From Bathymodiolus brooksi (Eukaryota; Mollusca; Bivalvia; Mytilida; Modiolidae): a DNA stretch of 64,000 nucleotides. Under the pieces are notes generated by a model. The model was not told the DNA's origin, searched no databases, and saw only the letters and a program-made list of their open reading frames with translations. Numbering within the stretch: the stretch's first letter is position 1; every line of letters starts with the position of its first letter. This document shows, piece by piece, positions 13,398 through 23,583 of the stretch. The stretch covers positions 3,596,001 through 3,660,000 of the forward strand of contig OY804578.1 in NCBI GenBank assembly GCA_963680875.1, in the 5' to 3' direction. The translations under genes and the position numbers were made by a program.

Positions 13398-13526
13398 TTT
13401 ATCTTCGAGAGTACAATTAAATTCGTGGGAATAAAAACACATGGCCTGGGAATACCCTAATTTTAAGTGTTAATTTTTTACATGAATACAATCGCGAGAT
13501 TACTAATTAGTGAATAGTGAATTCCT

Positions 13527-13682
13527 TTAACCTTCATATGAGCGAATTTGAATTCCCACGAATACAGTAAATATATACAGTTAATATAAACGTAGATATC
13601 AAATTTAATCCTCATGCGCTCAAAGCAAAAATATTTGAAAACCAATTAATTTAAATAATCTTTGGGAGCAAGTAAAAACCAA
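13527..13682. repeat. Left copy of a long direct repeat flanking a LINE
   Basis: This stretch of about 155 bp recurs at 14664-14834 with few differences. Shared blocks are gcgaatttgaattcccacga, cagtaaatatatacagttaa, aacgtagatatcaaatttaa and aataatctttgggagcaag. The left copy lacks about 12 bp (tttaccaccttt) after cacgaat. A third, diverged relative is seen near 15708-15800, so the sequence is itself a dispersed repeat. Confidence 0.85.
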
Positions 13683-14663
13683 AGAGGTGAAATTAATTTA
13701 GAAAATGTTTTTGAAAATATCTCTTTGACCACAAATGACTTTAAACTTAGAAATTTTCAGTATAAAATTCTACACAGAATCTTACCAACAAACAAGTTTT
13801 TGGTTAAGATTGGGATTAAAGAATCGGATCAGTGTAATTTATGTATGAATGCCACAGACTCTATATTACATTATATATGGTTATGTCCAATAATAAAGGT
13901 ATTTTGGCAACAAGTAATAATTTTACTCGAAGAAACCTTTGAAATACAAATGTATCTATTGAATTAAATATAAGAAATACAGTATTTAATACAAATATTG
14001 AAGAATTTCCACTCACATTATTCATTTCATATTACTTTTTACCAAGTATTATATCCACTGCTGTAAATGGTCTGATCATTTGCCAACAATTGAAACTTTA
14101 AAATGCAAATTGAAAAGTAGAGAACAGATAGGAAAAATGAATGCTTTTATTGACAGATACCATCACAAAGCATGAAACAAACTGGTCAAAATTTACATAG
14201 TCTTGATTTTTATAGAGCATTATCATTGCTCCAAATAAAAGGAGTATGTAAAATGTTGTCAAATAAAATATCTGTTATTTAATGATTTTCTTTTTAATCT
14301 TCAGAATATAATCACATTCATGGATTATTAAAAAAACCAAAACAGTGTATTCAAAATCACATTTTAAAAATAATATTTGATTAAGTTTTTAGATTAGTAA
14401 TCAGTAAAAAAAAAATGAATATTTCTATTTCCAAAAAATAAGGGGAAATAACTCCATCAAATTAGAAAATTATCTGGAGCACTGATCATGACCATTTCAT
14501 ATGTAATAACTAGTGATTAATTCAATGTATAAATGTATATATTCAGATCGGAAATGCCAATATAGTGTGGGTAATGTCTTGTTGTGTAAATGAATTGTAT
14601 AATGTCTGAATTGAATGTAAAAATGGAAAATTGAAACAACAACCAAAAAAAAAAAAAAAAAAA
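13683..14663 (+). mobile_element. 5'-truncated L1-like LINE with poly(A) tail
   Basis: The coding remnant from about 13683 to 13967 ends the reverse-transcriptase ORF of an L1/Tx1-like element. It shows F-Q-Y-K-I-L-H-R-I-L-P-T-N, then a zinc-knuckle-like pattern C-N-L-C...H-Y-I-W-L-C-P followed by V-F-W-Q-Q-V, as in the zf-RVT region. The frame stops at 13967, but similar C-terminal sequence continues in another frame at 14065-14175 (K-W-S-D-H-L-P-T-I-E ... D-R-Y-H-H-K), so a frameshift has occurred. A 3' untranslated region leads to about 20 A's near 14645-14663. The endonuclease and RT core are missing, so the copy is dead. It sits exactly between two long direct repeats. Confidence 0.85.
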
Positions 14664-14834
14664 CAACCCTTCAAATTAGCGAATTTGAATTCCCACGAAT
14701 TTTACCACCTTTACAGTAAATATATACAGTTAATATAAACGTAGATATCAAATTTAATCCGCATGCGCTCAAAGCCAAAATATTTGAAAGACAATTAATT
14801 TAAATAATCTTTGGGAGCAAGAAAAAAACCAAAG
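14664..14834. repeat. Right copy of the long direct repeat flanking the LINE
   Basis: It starts directly after the LINE poly(A) tract with acccttcaaattagcgaatt and matches 13527-13682 to the shared end aaccaaag. It retains the 12 bp missing from the left copy. Confidence 0.85.
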
Positions 14835-14872
14835 ATCATAACCAGTATAGCCAAAATCTGCTAAGGTCATAT

Positions 14873-15555
14873 GGTCATCTATGACTGAGCAGGAGAACCT
14901 TAGTTTTAAAGGTCATCTATGACTGAGCAGAAGAACCTTAGTTTTAAAGGTCATCTATGACTGAGCAGGAGAACCTTAGTTTTAAAGGTCATCTATGACC
15001 GAGCAGGAGAACCTTAGTTTTAAAGGTCATCTATGACTGAGCAGGAGAAACTTAGTTTTAAAGGTCATCTGTGACTGAGCAGGAGAACCTTAGTTTTAAA
15101 GGTCATCTATGACTGAGCAGGAGAACCTTAGTTTTAAAGGTAATCTATGACTGAGCAGGAGAACCTTAGTTTTAAAGGTCATCTATGACTGAGCAGGAGA
15201 ACCTTAGTTTTAAAGGTCATCTATGACTGAGCAGGAGAACCTTAGTTTTAAAGGTCATCTATGACTGAGCAGGAGAACCTTAGTTTTAAAGGTAATCTAT
15301 GACTGAGCAGGAGAACCTTAGTTTTAAAGGTCATCTATGACTGAGCAGGAGAACCTTAATTTTAAAGGTCATCTATGACTGAGCAGGAGAACCTTAGTTT
15401 TAAAGGTAATCTATGACTGAGCAGGAGAACCTTAGTTTTAAAGGTCATCTATGACTGAGCAGGAGAACCTTAGTTTTAAAGGTAATCTATGACTGAGCAG
15501 GAGAACCTTAGTTTTAAAGGTCATCTATGACTGAGCAGGAGAACCTTAGTTTTTT
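14873..15555. repeat. 38-bp minisatellite array, 18 copies
   Basis: The unit is ggtcatctatgactgagcag followed by gagaaccttagttttaaa. Variants are ggtcat/ggtaat and a few point changes. The last unit runs into a short T tract. There is no coding content. Confidence 0.97.
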
Positions 15556-15594
15556 TTTAATAATATTACATGATTTAGGAACCATGAATTGAGA

Positions 15595-15990
15595 TAAAAA
15601 TATATCTAATAAACCATGTCGGTGCTGGAGCACTGACCACTTGTCGGATGACACACTCGGGGACTAATAGTCCACCAGCAGAGGTATCAATCCAGTGATA
15701 GTAATAAAAACGTAGATATCTAATTTAGTGCGCACGAAGCATTTCTGGAATAACATTCATCGGGTACACTGAAAGCCAAATATTTGAATGCCAATATTTA
15801 GGGTTGGTAAGATAGATATCACCGATGAATGTACGTAGATACGTATTTTGACGTTTGGCAGGGACTTGCAATAGGTCAGTGGTTTTCTCCGGGTACTGCA
15901 GTTTCCTCCACTAATAAAACTGACTGCCACGATATAACTGAAATATTGTTGAAAGTGGCTTTAAGCACCATAACCCTAACCCTAATCCAT
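15595..15990 (+). mobile_element. SINE-like dispersed repeat with conserved 3' tail
   Basis: The segment ends with blocks I recall as common in bivalve dispersed repeats: ggcagggacttgcaataggt, cagtggttttctccgggtac, gccacgatataactgaaata and ttgttgaaagtggctttaag. The gatatarctgaaa..ttg.tga part is shared with the 3' tail of the SINE at 34600-34975. The upstream half shares aacgtagatatc..attta and aaagccaaatatttga with the direct repeats at 13527 and 14664. No clear A or B box is seen, so the class is uncertain. Confidence 0.55.
15971..15988. repeat. Short telomere-like (CCCTAA)n tract
   Basis: The bases taaccctaaccctaatcc form about three units of the metazoan telomere repeat at the 3' end of the SINE-like repeat. 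The tract is too short to mean more than a tail-like microsatellite. Confidence 0.7.
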
Positions 15991-16036
15991 ATTTTTAGGA
16001 TGGAAAGACTTTGTTAAATGCTCTCCTTTTCTTCAG

Positions 16037-16249
16037 ATCACATTTATGAAAATGAATTACCAGCACTTCAAGAAATCCAAAGAGAACAGAGTATAACAGA
16101 AAACACAAATGAGAATGATCTGCAACACATCTTAAATCTATATAATGTGCTAGACACGCCTACTGAAATACCTCAACAGCAGATACCTACTACACAGAAC
16201 GCTGACACAAGTGATCCTGGGGATGACGTGGCCACGGGTGGTTACCAAG
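16037..16249 (+). CDS. HECT-ligase gene, internal exon (213 bp, linker)
   Basis: The acceptor ctctccttttcttcag is strong and the donor caag|gtaatc is acceptable; the exon is phase 1 at both ends. It encodes 70 residues beginning H-I-Y-E-N-E-L-P-A-L-Q-E-I, then a Gln/Asn/Thr/Asp-rich low-complexity stretch ending D-D-V-A-T-G-G-Y-Q. The first base of the joining codon comes from the exon at 12768-12856, and the last joins 17501 to give Gly. No domain is recognised; it looks like a flexible acidic linker ahead of the HECT domain. If splicing fails, the frame ends at 16287. Confidence 0.75.
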
Positions 16250-16329
16250 GTAATCAGTGTAATGTTATTTACGAATTTCCAGTTTAAATCAAATAAGCAA
16301 ATACAAAGCACTGAGACAGTAAAGAATGG

Positions 16330-17405
16330 CATTAATACAGCTACCAATAACATTAATACAGCTACCAATGACATTAATACAGTTATCAATAACATTAATA
16401 CAGCTACCAATGACATTGATACAGCTACCAATGACATTAATACAGTTACCAATAACATTAATACAGCTACCAATGACATTGATACAGCTACCAATGACAT
16501 TAATACAGCTACCAATGACATTAATACAGCTACCAATGACATTAATACAGCTACCAATGACATTAATACAGCTACCAATGACATTAATACAGCTACCAAT
16601 GACATTAATACAGCTATCAATAACATTAATACAGCTACCAATAACATTAATACAGCTACCAATAACATTAATACAACTACCAATAACATTAATACAGCTA
16701 CCAATAACATTAATACAGCTACCAATAACATTAATACAGCTACCAATAACATTAATACTGCTACCAATAACATTAATACAGCTACCAATGACATTAATAC
16801 AGCTACCAATGACATTAATACAGCTACCAATAACATTAATACAGCTACCAATAACATTAATACAGCTACCAATAACATTAATACAGCTACCAATAACATT
16901 AATACAGCTACCAATGACATTAATACAGCTACCAATAACATTAATACAGCTACCAATGACATTAATATAGCTACCAATGACATTAATACAGCTACCAATA
17001 ACATTAATACAGCTACCAATGACATTAATATAGCTACCAATGACATTAATACAGCTACCAATAACATTAATACAGCTACCAATAACATTAATACAGCTAC
17101 CAATAACATTAATACAGCTACCAATGACATTAATACAGCTACCAATGACATTAATACAACTACCAATGACATTGATACAGCTACCAATGACATTAATACA
17201 GCTACCAATAACATTAATACAGCTACCAAAGTAATTGATACAGCTACCAATAATATTTATGCAACTACCAATGCCATTAATACAGTGACCAATAACATTA
17301 ATACAGCTACCAAAGTAATTGATACAGCTACCAATAATATTTATGCAACTACCGATGACATTGATACAGCTACCAATAACATTAGTGCAGATACCAACAT
17401 ATACT
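16330..17405. repeat. 21-bp minisatellite array, about 51 copies
   Basis: The unit is attaatacagctaccaat(g/a)ac. No indel disturbs the 21-bp period, so one + frame reads as about 51 heptads I-N-T-A-T-N-(N/D), with other open frames on both strands. The array lies in the intron between exons 16037-16249 and 17501-17611. The heptad frame is not the frame of the upstream exon read through. It could be entered only via a weak AG at about 16319-16320 (gagacag|taaagaatgg), which would give phase 1 and a tga stop at 17405-17407. It is most likely intronic. Confidence 0.95.
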
Positions 17406-17500
17406 GATCAACATGACATTTAATGTCAGTCATTAACAGGTAATGTAAATATACTTTGATTGTAAACATAATGTATAATGTCATTATTGTTCATTCATAG

Positions 17501-17611
17501 GTCATGATAATGGTAATCTTGTTACACATAATGATGTATTACAAGATGGTAATGAAGCTGATTCTTCCCCTGGAATAAACCAATCAGCTTTAGTACTGGA
17601 ATTAGAAACAT
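17501..17611 (+). CDS. HECT-ligase gene, internal exon (111 bp, linker)
   Basis: The acceptor is ttgttcattcatag, the donor is aca-t|gtaagttg, and both ends are phase 1. It encodes H-D-N-G-N-L-V-T-H-N-D-V-L-Q-D-G-N-E and ends A-L-V-L-E-L-E-T. Like the preceding exon it is polar and acidic with no recognised domain. The final t joins gt at 20704 to make a Cys codon immediately before the HECT region. Confidence 0.75.
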
Positions 17612-17709
17612 GTAAGTTGCATAAATATTTACTCATTATTTATTAATGCCATATGTGTTGGAGATTGAAATACCATTATATAAAAGGAATACTAGTGAGA
17701 ACAAATTGT

Positions 17710-18370
17710 ACTCCTCTTTCATACCTTGACCTACACCTTGAAATTGACAGTGAGGCGCTGTTAAGAACGAAACTTTACAACAAATGAGATGATTTCAATT
17801 TTCCCATTGTGAACTTTCCATTCATATTTAGCAGCATTCCAGCAGCACCTACATATGAAATATATATCTCTCAGTTGATACGATATTCCAGAGCATGTGG
17901 TTCCTATCAGGATTTCCTTGATAGACGGCTGCTGCTAACAAGGACGTTACTGAACCAAGGGTTCCTCTTAGTTATGTTGAAGTCATCACTTCGAAAATTT
18001 TACGGTCGCCACCATGACTTGGTTGACCGTTATGGAATATCTGTGTCACAAATGACCACGGATACGTTCCACTTGTCTCAGCACTTCATGACATATCACC
18101 TGGTTTGTAACTAGATTAACACGATGGGTGTCATTAGTGGAGCAGGAGCTTCTTACCCTTCCGGAACACCTGAGTTCATCCTTGGTTTTTAGTGGGGTTC
18201 ATGTTACTCGATCTATAGGTTTTATAGATCGTTGTTTGTCCTTTATATATGTATGTTTTGTAGATTGTTGTTTGTCCTTCTGTACTTTTTTCTTTTGGTC
18301 ATTGTGTTGTCTGTTCTTCTTCAATATATGGATTCTGATTACCCCTTTGGTATCTTCAAACTCTTCTTAT
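17710..18370 (+). mobile_element. RT-encoding retroelement fragment, copy b (sense, coding remnant)
   Basis: This is the best coding remnant of a retroelement seen seven times in the window. From 17710 the frame reads T-P-L-S-Y-L-D-L-H-L-E-I-D-S-E, meets a stop (tga at the position of an Arg codon) after K-L-Y-N-K, then continues D-D-F-N-F-P-I-V-N-F-P-F-I. Further on it reads Y-I-S-Q-L-I-R-Y-S-R-A-C-G-S-Y, F-Y-G-R-H-H-D-L-V-D-R-Y and S-V-S-Q-M-T-T-D. I recall this as the C-terminal part of a reverse-transcriptase-like protein widespread in invertebrate genomes; the exact superfamily is not assigned. After the frame ends at 18114 the non-coding terminus follows, closing with tggtatcttcaaactcttct. 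The copy is inactive and sits in the last intron of the HECT gene. Confidence 0.75.
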
Positions 18371-18499
18371 TACGATCATTTGTCATTTGTCTATGAGAAA
18401 GACATGTGTAACATGAACTGTCTGTCATATCAATGTTTTAATTGTTTTTTGTCTATCAACGTTGTAATATTTGTGTTGCTCCCTCTACTTGTCAGTTAG

Positions 18500-19280
18500 C
18501 TGCTATTGACATCAACAATACTCAGATCTGATGTTTCATTATTAGCTATCCGGATCCAAAACATCATCATTTGGTGTGTGTTGTCCGTCCGCAAACCCAT
18601 CATTTTGACATATCCTCGGAATCACTGGGCCAATCTTAACCAAACTTGGCTAAAAGGGTTCTTGATTGTGTCAGACAGGTCCGCCCAACTTCGAATATAC
18701 GTCAATAGAATGGCGGTTGGATAGTCCTCTTTGATTCCAGTAGTACAATGTACCTCCATCAAAGATGGCACCTGCTACTTAGAATTTACATTTTGTACTC
18801 AAAATAACTACACTAATACATGTTTCATTAGAATGACCTAGAATTTACATAGTAGATATGTTGCAATTAGTTTACAAGTTCTCAGTAAAACTGGTACTTT
18901 TGCAAATTTTTTGCAAATATGCAAATTAAACCTTATTTGAGCGAGATTTGTTTGGAAATCTATTTATCAAAATCCCTTTGTAAGATTGTTCGGAGTTCGG
19001 TAATTTTGTTACTACCCTTATTAGCCAAGTTAAACCAAACTTGACTGAATTAGTTATCTTTCAAAACTGTGCCCATCAGCCGTGCCCTGAGTCAAAGATG
19101 GCGGCTTTATAAAGATAAGAAATATTGACTTTCAACATGACCCATGAAACCCCTGGTCCAATCTTAACTATTCTTTGCTAGAAGGGTAAATGGGATCTCA
19201 ATGTTGCATAGAAAATCCGCTGTGAATAAAGTGCCATTTTTCATTGATTTGGTTTGAAGTATTTGTCTTTGAAAAAAAAT
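18500..19280. repeat. Unclassified dispersed-repeat region
   Basis: Three related blocks occur here. Two carry (a/g)ccaatcttaac or a close variant, and one carries ttaaccaaacttggctaaaa (18637 onward) echoed by taaaccaaacttgactgaat near 19030. Two carry caaagatgg. This pattern is familiar from molluscan dispersed repeats, but I cannot name the family. No exon with splice sites is seen. Confidence 0.4.
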
Positions 19281-19282
19281 TT

Positions 19283-20550
19283 GAAGATACCAAAGGACTA
19301 ATCAGAAGAAGGGCATACAATACAATGACCAACAGAAAAGGGACAAAGGGACAAATAGTGGTCTATAAAACACTACACAGAAAACTAAAGACCAAACAAC
19401 AGAAACCTCAATAAAATCGTGGGTGGACTTAGGTACTCTGGAATAGTAGACAGTTCACTTAGGTACTCTGGAATAGTAGACAGTTCACTTTGGTACTCTG
19501 GAATGGTAGACAGTTCACTTTGGTACTCTGGAATGGTAGACAGTTCACTTAGGTACTCTGGAATGGTAGACAGTTTACTTAGGTACTCTGGAATGGTAGA
19601 CAGTTTACTTAGGTACTCTGGAATGGTAGACAGTTCACTTAGGTACTCTGGAATGGTAGACAGTTCACTTAGGTACTCTGGAATGGTAGACAGTTCACGT
19701 AGGAATGGTAGACAGTTCACTTAGGTACTCTGGAATGGTAGACAGTTTGCTTAGGTACTCTGGAATGGTAGACAGTTTACTTAGGTACTCTGGAATGGTA
19801 GACAGTTCACTTAGGTACTCTGGAATGGTAGACAGTTTACTTTGGTACTCTGGAATGGTAGACAGTTCACTTAGGTACTCTGGAATGGTAGACAGTTCAC
19901 TTAGGTACTCTGGAATGGTAGACAGTTCACGTAGGAATGGTAGACAGTTCACTTAGGTACTCTGGAATGGTAGACAGTTCACTTAGGTACTCTGGAATGG
20001 TAGACAGTTCACTTAGGTACTCTGGAATGGTAGACAGTTTACTTAGGTACTCTGGAATGGTAGACAGTTCACTTAGGTATTCTGGAATGGTAGACAGTTC
20101 CTGCTCCCATGTGGCACCTTTATTGTCACTCGTGTTACAAATCACGTGACAAGTCATGAATGAGAAAATGTCGGATTGTGGTAACGACAAACAGAACATA
20201 TCCGTCATCATTTGTCACACAGGTATTCTGTAATGGTTAACCAAGTCATGGTGGCAACCATCACCTTTCGAAGTGGTGACTTCAGCGTAACCACTAGGAA
20301 CCCTTGTCAGCAACAATCCTCTATCAAGGAAATCATAATGGGAATCACAAACTCTGGAATATTGGATGAACAGAGATATATACTGTTATACTCTTTGTTA
20401 GCAGCAACCTGTCTCAAGTAATTCATGAAGAACCACAAGCTCTGTAATATCGAATCGAGAGATATATACTCCATATTCAGGTACTGCTGAAATGTTACCA
20501 CATATAAATGGAAAGTTCACAATGAGAAAATTGAAATCATCTCTTTTCTC
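19283..20550 (-). mobile_element. RT-encoding retroelement fragment, copy c, with internal minisatellite
   Basis: The order of blocks matches copy a and extends further. It runs gaagataccaaaggactaat, ccaacagaaaag, actacacagaaaactaaaga and gggtggacttagg, then the minisatellite, then gctcccatgtggcacc, gtgacaagtcatgaatgag, acaaacagaacatatccgtc, gagagatatatactcc and aaattgaaatcatctctttt. The right part is the reverse complement of the coding remnant of copy b, decayed by several indels. It is inverted relative to copy b, about 0.9 kb away, in the same intron. Confidence 0.75.
19427..20100. repeat. 30-bp minisatellite inside retroelement copy c, about 22 copies
   Basis: The unit is ggtactctggaatggtagac followed by agttcactta. 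Shortened units (cacgtaggaatgg) recur 232 bp apart at about 19697 and 19929, which marks a block duplication. Outer flanks match the retroelement: gggtggactt on the left and gttcctgctcc on the right. Single-copy equivalents are at about 13270-13303 (copy a) and 51100-51140 (copy e). The open frames on both strands follow from the 30-bp period. Confidence 0.95.
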
Positions 20551-20703
20551 AATTTTTTAATGGTTTTGAGTGCATGGGGAGTAACACAGGTTCCTTTGTA
20601 ACCTCTATGTTTTTTGTTCAACATATTTGAAGGCATTGCTAATTACCATTAGACTCAAATTTGTCTCAATAGTATACTATTTTAATGTGATTTCTTTTTA
20701 CAG

Positions 20704-21761
20704 GTCTAAGAAATTTAAGTAGGTTGATTGACCCTATTGAGAATCATGTTCAAGTACGAAGATCTCATATTATTGAAGACATGATGAATATTTATACTGA
20801 TCCAGATATACTGAAATCTTCATTGCATGTCAAATTAATTGGCGAACAAGGCTCTGATTGGGGTGGTGTCAGTCGTGACGTATTTACGACATTTTGGAAT
20901 GAATCATCGTCTGTCTTCTTTCATGGTGACTCGGTTCATGTTCCATATTTATCGTTGGTCAATATGGAGCGAGAGAATCAGTATTTGATACTTGGTAGAA
21001 TCTTAACACATAGTACAGCAATTCTCGGTTTTCTTCCGATTCAAATAAGTAAAAGCTCTATGATGGTAATTATTTATAATTCTACAGAAATAGAAGAAAA
21101 TGCGTTAATTGACGACTTCCTGGGTTATCTGGACGCTAAAGACAGACGACTGATCAAAGCTGCAGTGGATGGTTTTTCATTATTATCTGACGACCAGGTC
21201 AGAGACATCCAGGAGATGTTCTTTCGATATGATATGGGTTGTGTGTTGAAAGCAGATTCATTTATAAGCAATCTTCTAAAAATAGCAAGAAATGAACTTT
21301 GTGTGAAACCAAGAGCCCTTTGTGAAAAAATAAGACAGGGAATTCCCGAAAATCATTTTAACAGATTTTGGTGTCACCTTACAGTTGATCACATCGACCT
21401 TCTTCATGCCCGACTGAGACCATCAGCAGAAAAAATATTGAATTGTATTAAACCATCAGTTTCATTTAGAAGTTTAAGTAGGAGAAGACAAAGAGTGTAC
21501 GAATATTTCCAAGAATTTATTGAAAATCTGAGCAATGAAGACTTACAATTATTGTTACAATTAATTACCGGACAAGGATGTGTACCAAAAAGAAGTATTG
21601 AAGTAGACTTTTCTGAATTTAGAGGTGTTTTGAGACGGCCTATTTTTCATACATGTAGTTATATGATAGAGCTACCTGATACCTACAGAAACTATGACGA
21701 CTTGAAACAGGAAATGACGACAATCTTACGTTCTGATCTGTTACAGTTTGATATGGCATAA
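20704..21761 (+). CDS. HECT-domain E3 ubiquitin ligase, terminal exon (complete HECT domain)
   Basis: The acceptor tttctttttacag precedes 20704, and gt plus the last base of 17611 gives Cys. The exon then encodes 351 residues to a TAA at 21759-21761. HECT enzymes take ubiquitin from an E2 onto a cysteine and pass it to a substrate lysine. N-lobe: G-E-Q-G-S-D-W-G-G-V-S-R-D at about residues 46-58 matches the family's G.D.GG..R(E/D) motif, followed by F-T-T-F-W. C-lobe: P-I-F-H-T-C-S-Y-M-I-E-L-P with the catalytic Cys at residue 317 (codon 21654-21656), 34 residues from the end, the usual position. The whole domain lies in one exon without stops. Its flavour recalls G2E3-like proteins, but the subfamily is not certain. 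The length fits a complete HECT domain of about 350 residues. Confidence 0.92.
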
Positions 21762-21827
21762 TCATGTTTTTTACCTTGTTTTATTGTTTATTTTTGTGTG
21801 ATCTCTGTATCCGACCACTAACTGTTG

Positions 21828-21894
<67 letters not shown>
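21828..21894. repeat. (TTGA)n / (TCAA)n tetranucleotide microsatellite
   Basis: About 17 uninterrupted ttga units lie about 70 bp after the HECT stop codon, probably in the 3' untranslated region. On the - strand they read (caat)n, the same word that ends many mollusc SINE tails. Confidence 0.97.
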
Positions 21895-21897
<3 letters not shown>

Positions 21898-22102
21898 AAT
21901 GATTAACTTACATAGTTTTGTATAAAATTGATTCACTTTAAGACACAGCAACATAATTCTGATATTGTACAAAATAAGTGTATTTATAATATGTTTGTAT
22001 ATATTATTTATATGTGTTTAGAAGTCCCGTCAATTTTCCTTATATTTCTAAGTAAAAAAGACTCCTTTCGCTCGAACACCGATACCTCGAACAGTCAAAC
22101 TC

Positions 22103-22127
22103 AATAAATGGTCCCGTCAATAATAAA
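22103..22127 (+). terminator. Candidate polyadenylation signals of the HECT gene
   Basis: Two AATAAA hexamers occur at 22103-22108 and 22122-22127, about 340 bp after the stop codon and before the inverted-repeat element. No nearer canonical hexamer was noticed downstream of the stop. They are inferred from position only. Confidence 0.4.
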
Positions 22128-22163
22128 ATCATGAGTTTTACCATGGCAAACTCGAACATCATA

Positions 22164-23583
22164 ATTTAATGGGTTCATTCAACCTATGCCAACATTTAAA
22201 AAAATATATATAAAAAGGTAAGAAAGATTGTTGGCATAGGTTGAATAGGTTAATTGTTATATAAACATGACTAGTCATGTTTAATTAGTGTAAATTCGGG
22301 AGAGTTGTCAATGTACAGTCCAAGTCCACAATTAATTTTTAATGAATAAAGTAAGTAGAAAGTAAGTATTTAAAATCATATTTTATGGAAATAACAAACA
22401 AAAAATCAGTATATCAGGACATATATTTAATATCAAGCTTTATAAAAATAATTAGGATATATTTTAACATCAATCATTATGAAAATAAAATAGGATATTA
22501 TAAGCATATATATTTTTATATCATACATCATGAAAATAAATTAGGATATTACAAGCACAGATAAAAAAAAATTATCATACTTCATGAAAATAAATTAAAG
22601 ATATTATAGGCACAGATATATTTTTTATCATACTTTATCAAAATAACCAAAAACATTCAGTATTACACAATCACATTATAAATTGCTAAAAATACAATTG
22701 TCTTAGATTTTGGATTACAATGTTCGATTTAGAAATCATAGAGATTATGATAATTCTAAATTTATAAATAAATATTATTAAAAACTTTTGAATTTAGATT
22801 TTAAGAAAATTGCTTAACTGCATGAGTATCATATACTATTTTAAATTCATACGTTTTAGAAAGATTGTTTATTTAAATTATTCTAAAATTTTATATCTTC
22901 ATCTTTTTTATTTACAGATTATTGTGTAATTTTACCAGATTTTTGTTTTATATATAAATTTTAGCAAAAGTTTAATTATTTTTTTTTTGAAGTTATTAAA
23001 TTTTAACAGACTTATTCTTATATTTTTAGATTGTTTTTTGTTTTTGCTTTTTTAATTGTTTATTTAAATTATTCTAAAATTTTATATTTTCATCTTTTTA
23101 ATTTACAGATTTTTGTATAATTATACCAGATTTTTATTTTATATATAAATTTTTACAAAAGTTTAATTTTTTTTTTCAAGTTATTAAATTTTAACAGACT
23201 TATTCTTATATTTTTAGATTGTTTTTTGTTTTTGCTTTTTTAATTGTTTATTTAAATTATTCTAAAATTTTATATTTTCATCTTTTTAATTTACAGATTT
23301 TTGTATAATTATACCAGATTTTTATTTTATATATAAATTTTTACAAAAGTTAAATTTTTTTTTTCAAGTTATTAAATTTTAACAGACTTATTCTTATATT
23401 TTTAGATTGTTTTTTGTTTTTGTTTTGTTTTTTTAAATAATAAATTTCACTTTTGAGACCTGCATTTCCAATGTTACTTACCTGTAACTGTCATTAATTG
23501 CTATATAAACACCTGTAATATAATGTTTGTTGACATACAGATATTTCAAAATGTTGGCATAGGTTGAAGACACCATTTAATGG
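22164..23583. mobile_element. Terminal-inverted-repeat (MITE-like) element with 9-bp target duplication
   Basis: Terminal inverted repeats of about 25 bp lie at 22173-22197 and 23549-23574. Both contain ttcaacctatgccaacattt or its complement, with differences only in the outermost bases. The direct repeat atttaatgg flanks them at 22164-22172 and 23575-23583. The interior of about 1.35 kb is extremely AT-rich and has no transposase ORF, so it is non-autonomous. A 9-bp duplication is usual for Mutator-like elements, but the superfamily is not proven. A further inverted copy of the terminus at 22229-22246 makes the left end a hairpin. Confidence 0.75.
22864..23430. repeat. Three AT-rich tandem units of about 190 bp inside the TIR element
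   Basis: Blocks starting attgtttatttaaattattc recur at 22864, 23055 and 23243, that is 191 and 188 bp apart. Each contains ttaacagacttattcttata and agattgttttttgtttttg. No coding capacity. Confidence 0.9.

Noticed and set aside
15971..15988. Ancient telomere fusion point
   Set aside because: Only about three units, and they sit at the tail of a SINE-like repeat, so a simple tail is the better explanation.
16150..17250. 366-codon hydrophobic - strand frame (L-L-V-A-V-L-M repeats) resembling a membrane protein
   Set aside because: It is the reverse reading of the 21-bp array; the period is a multiple of 3, so frames open on both strands without selection.
18128..18499. 123-codon Cys/Phe-rich frame
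   Set aside because: It covers the non-coding terminus of retroelement copy b, and the same sequence appears at 55495-55632 without an equivalent frame.
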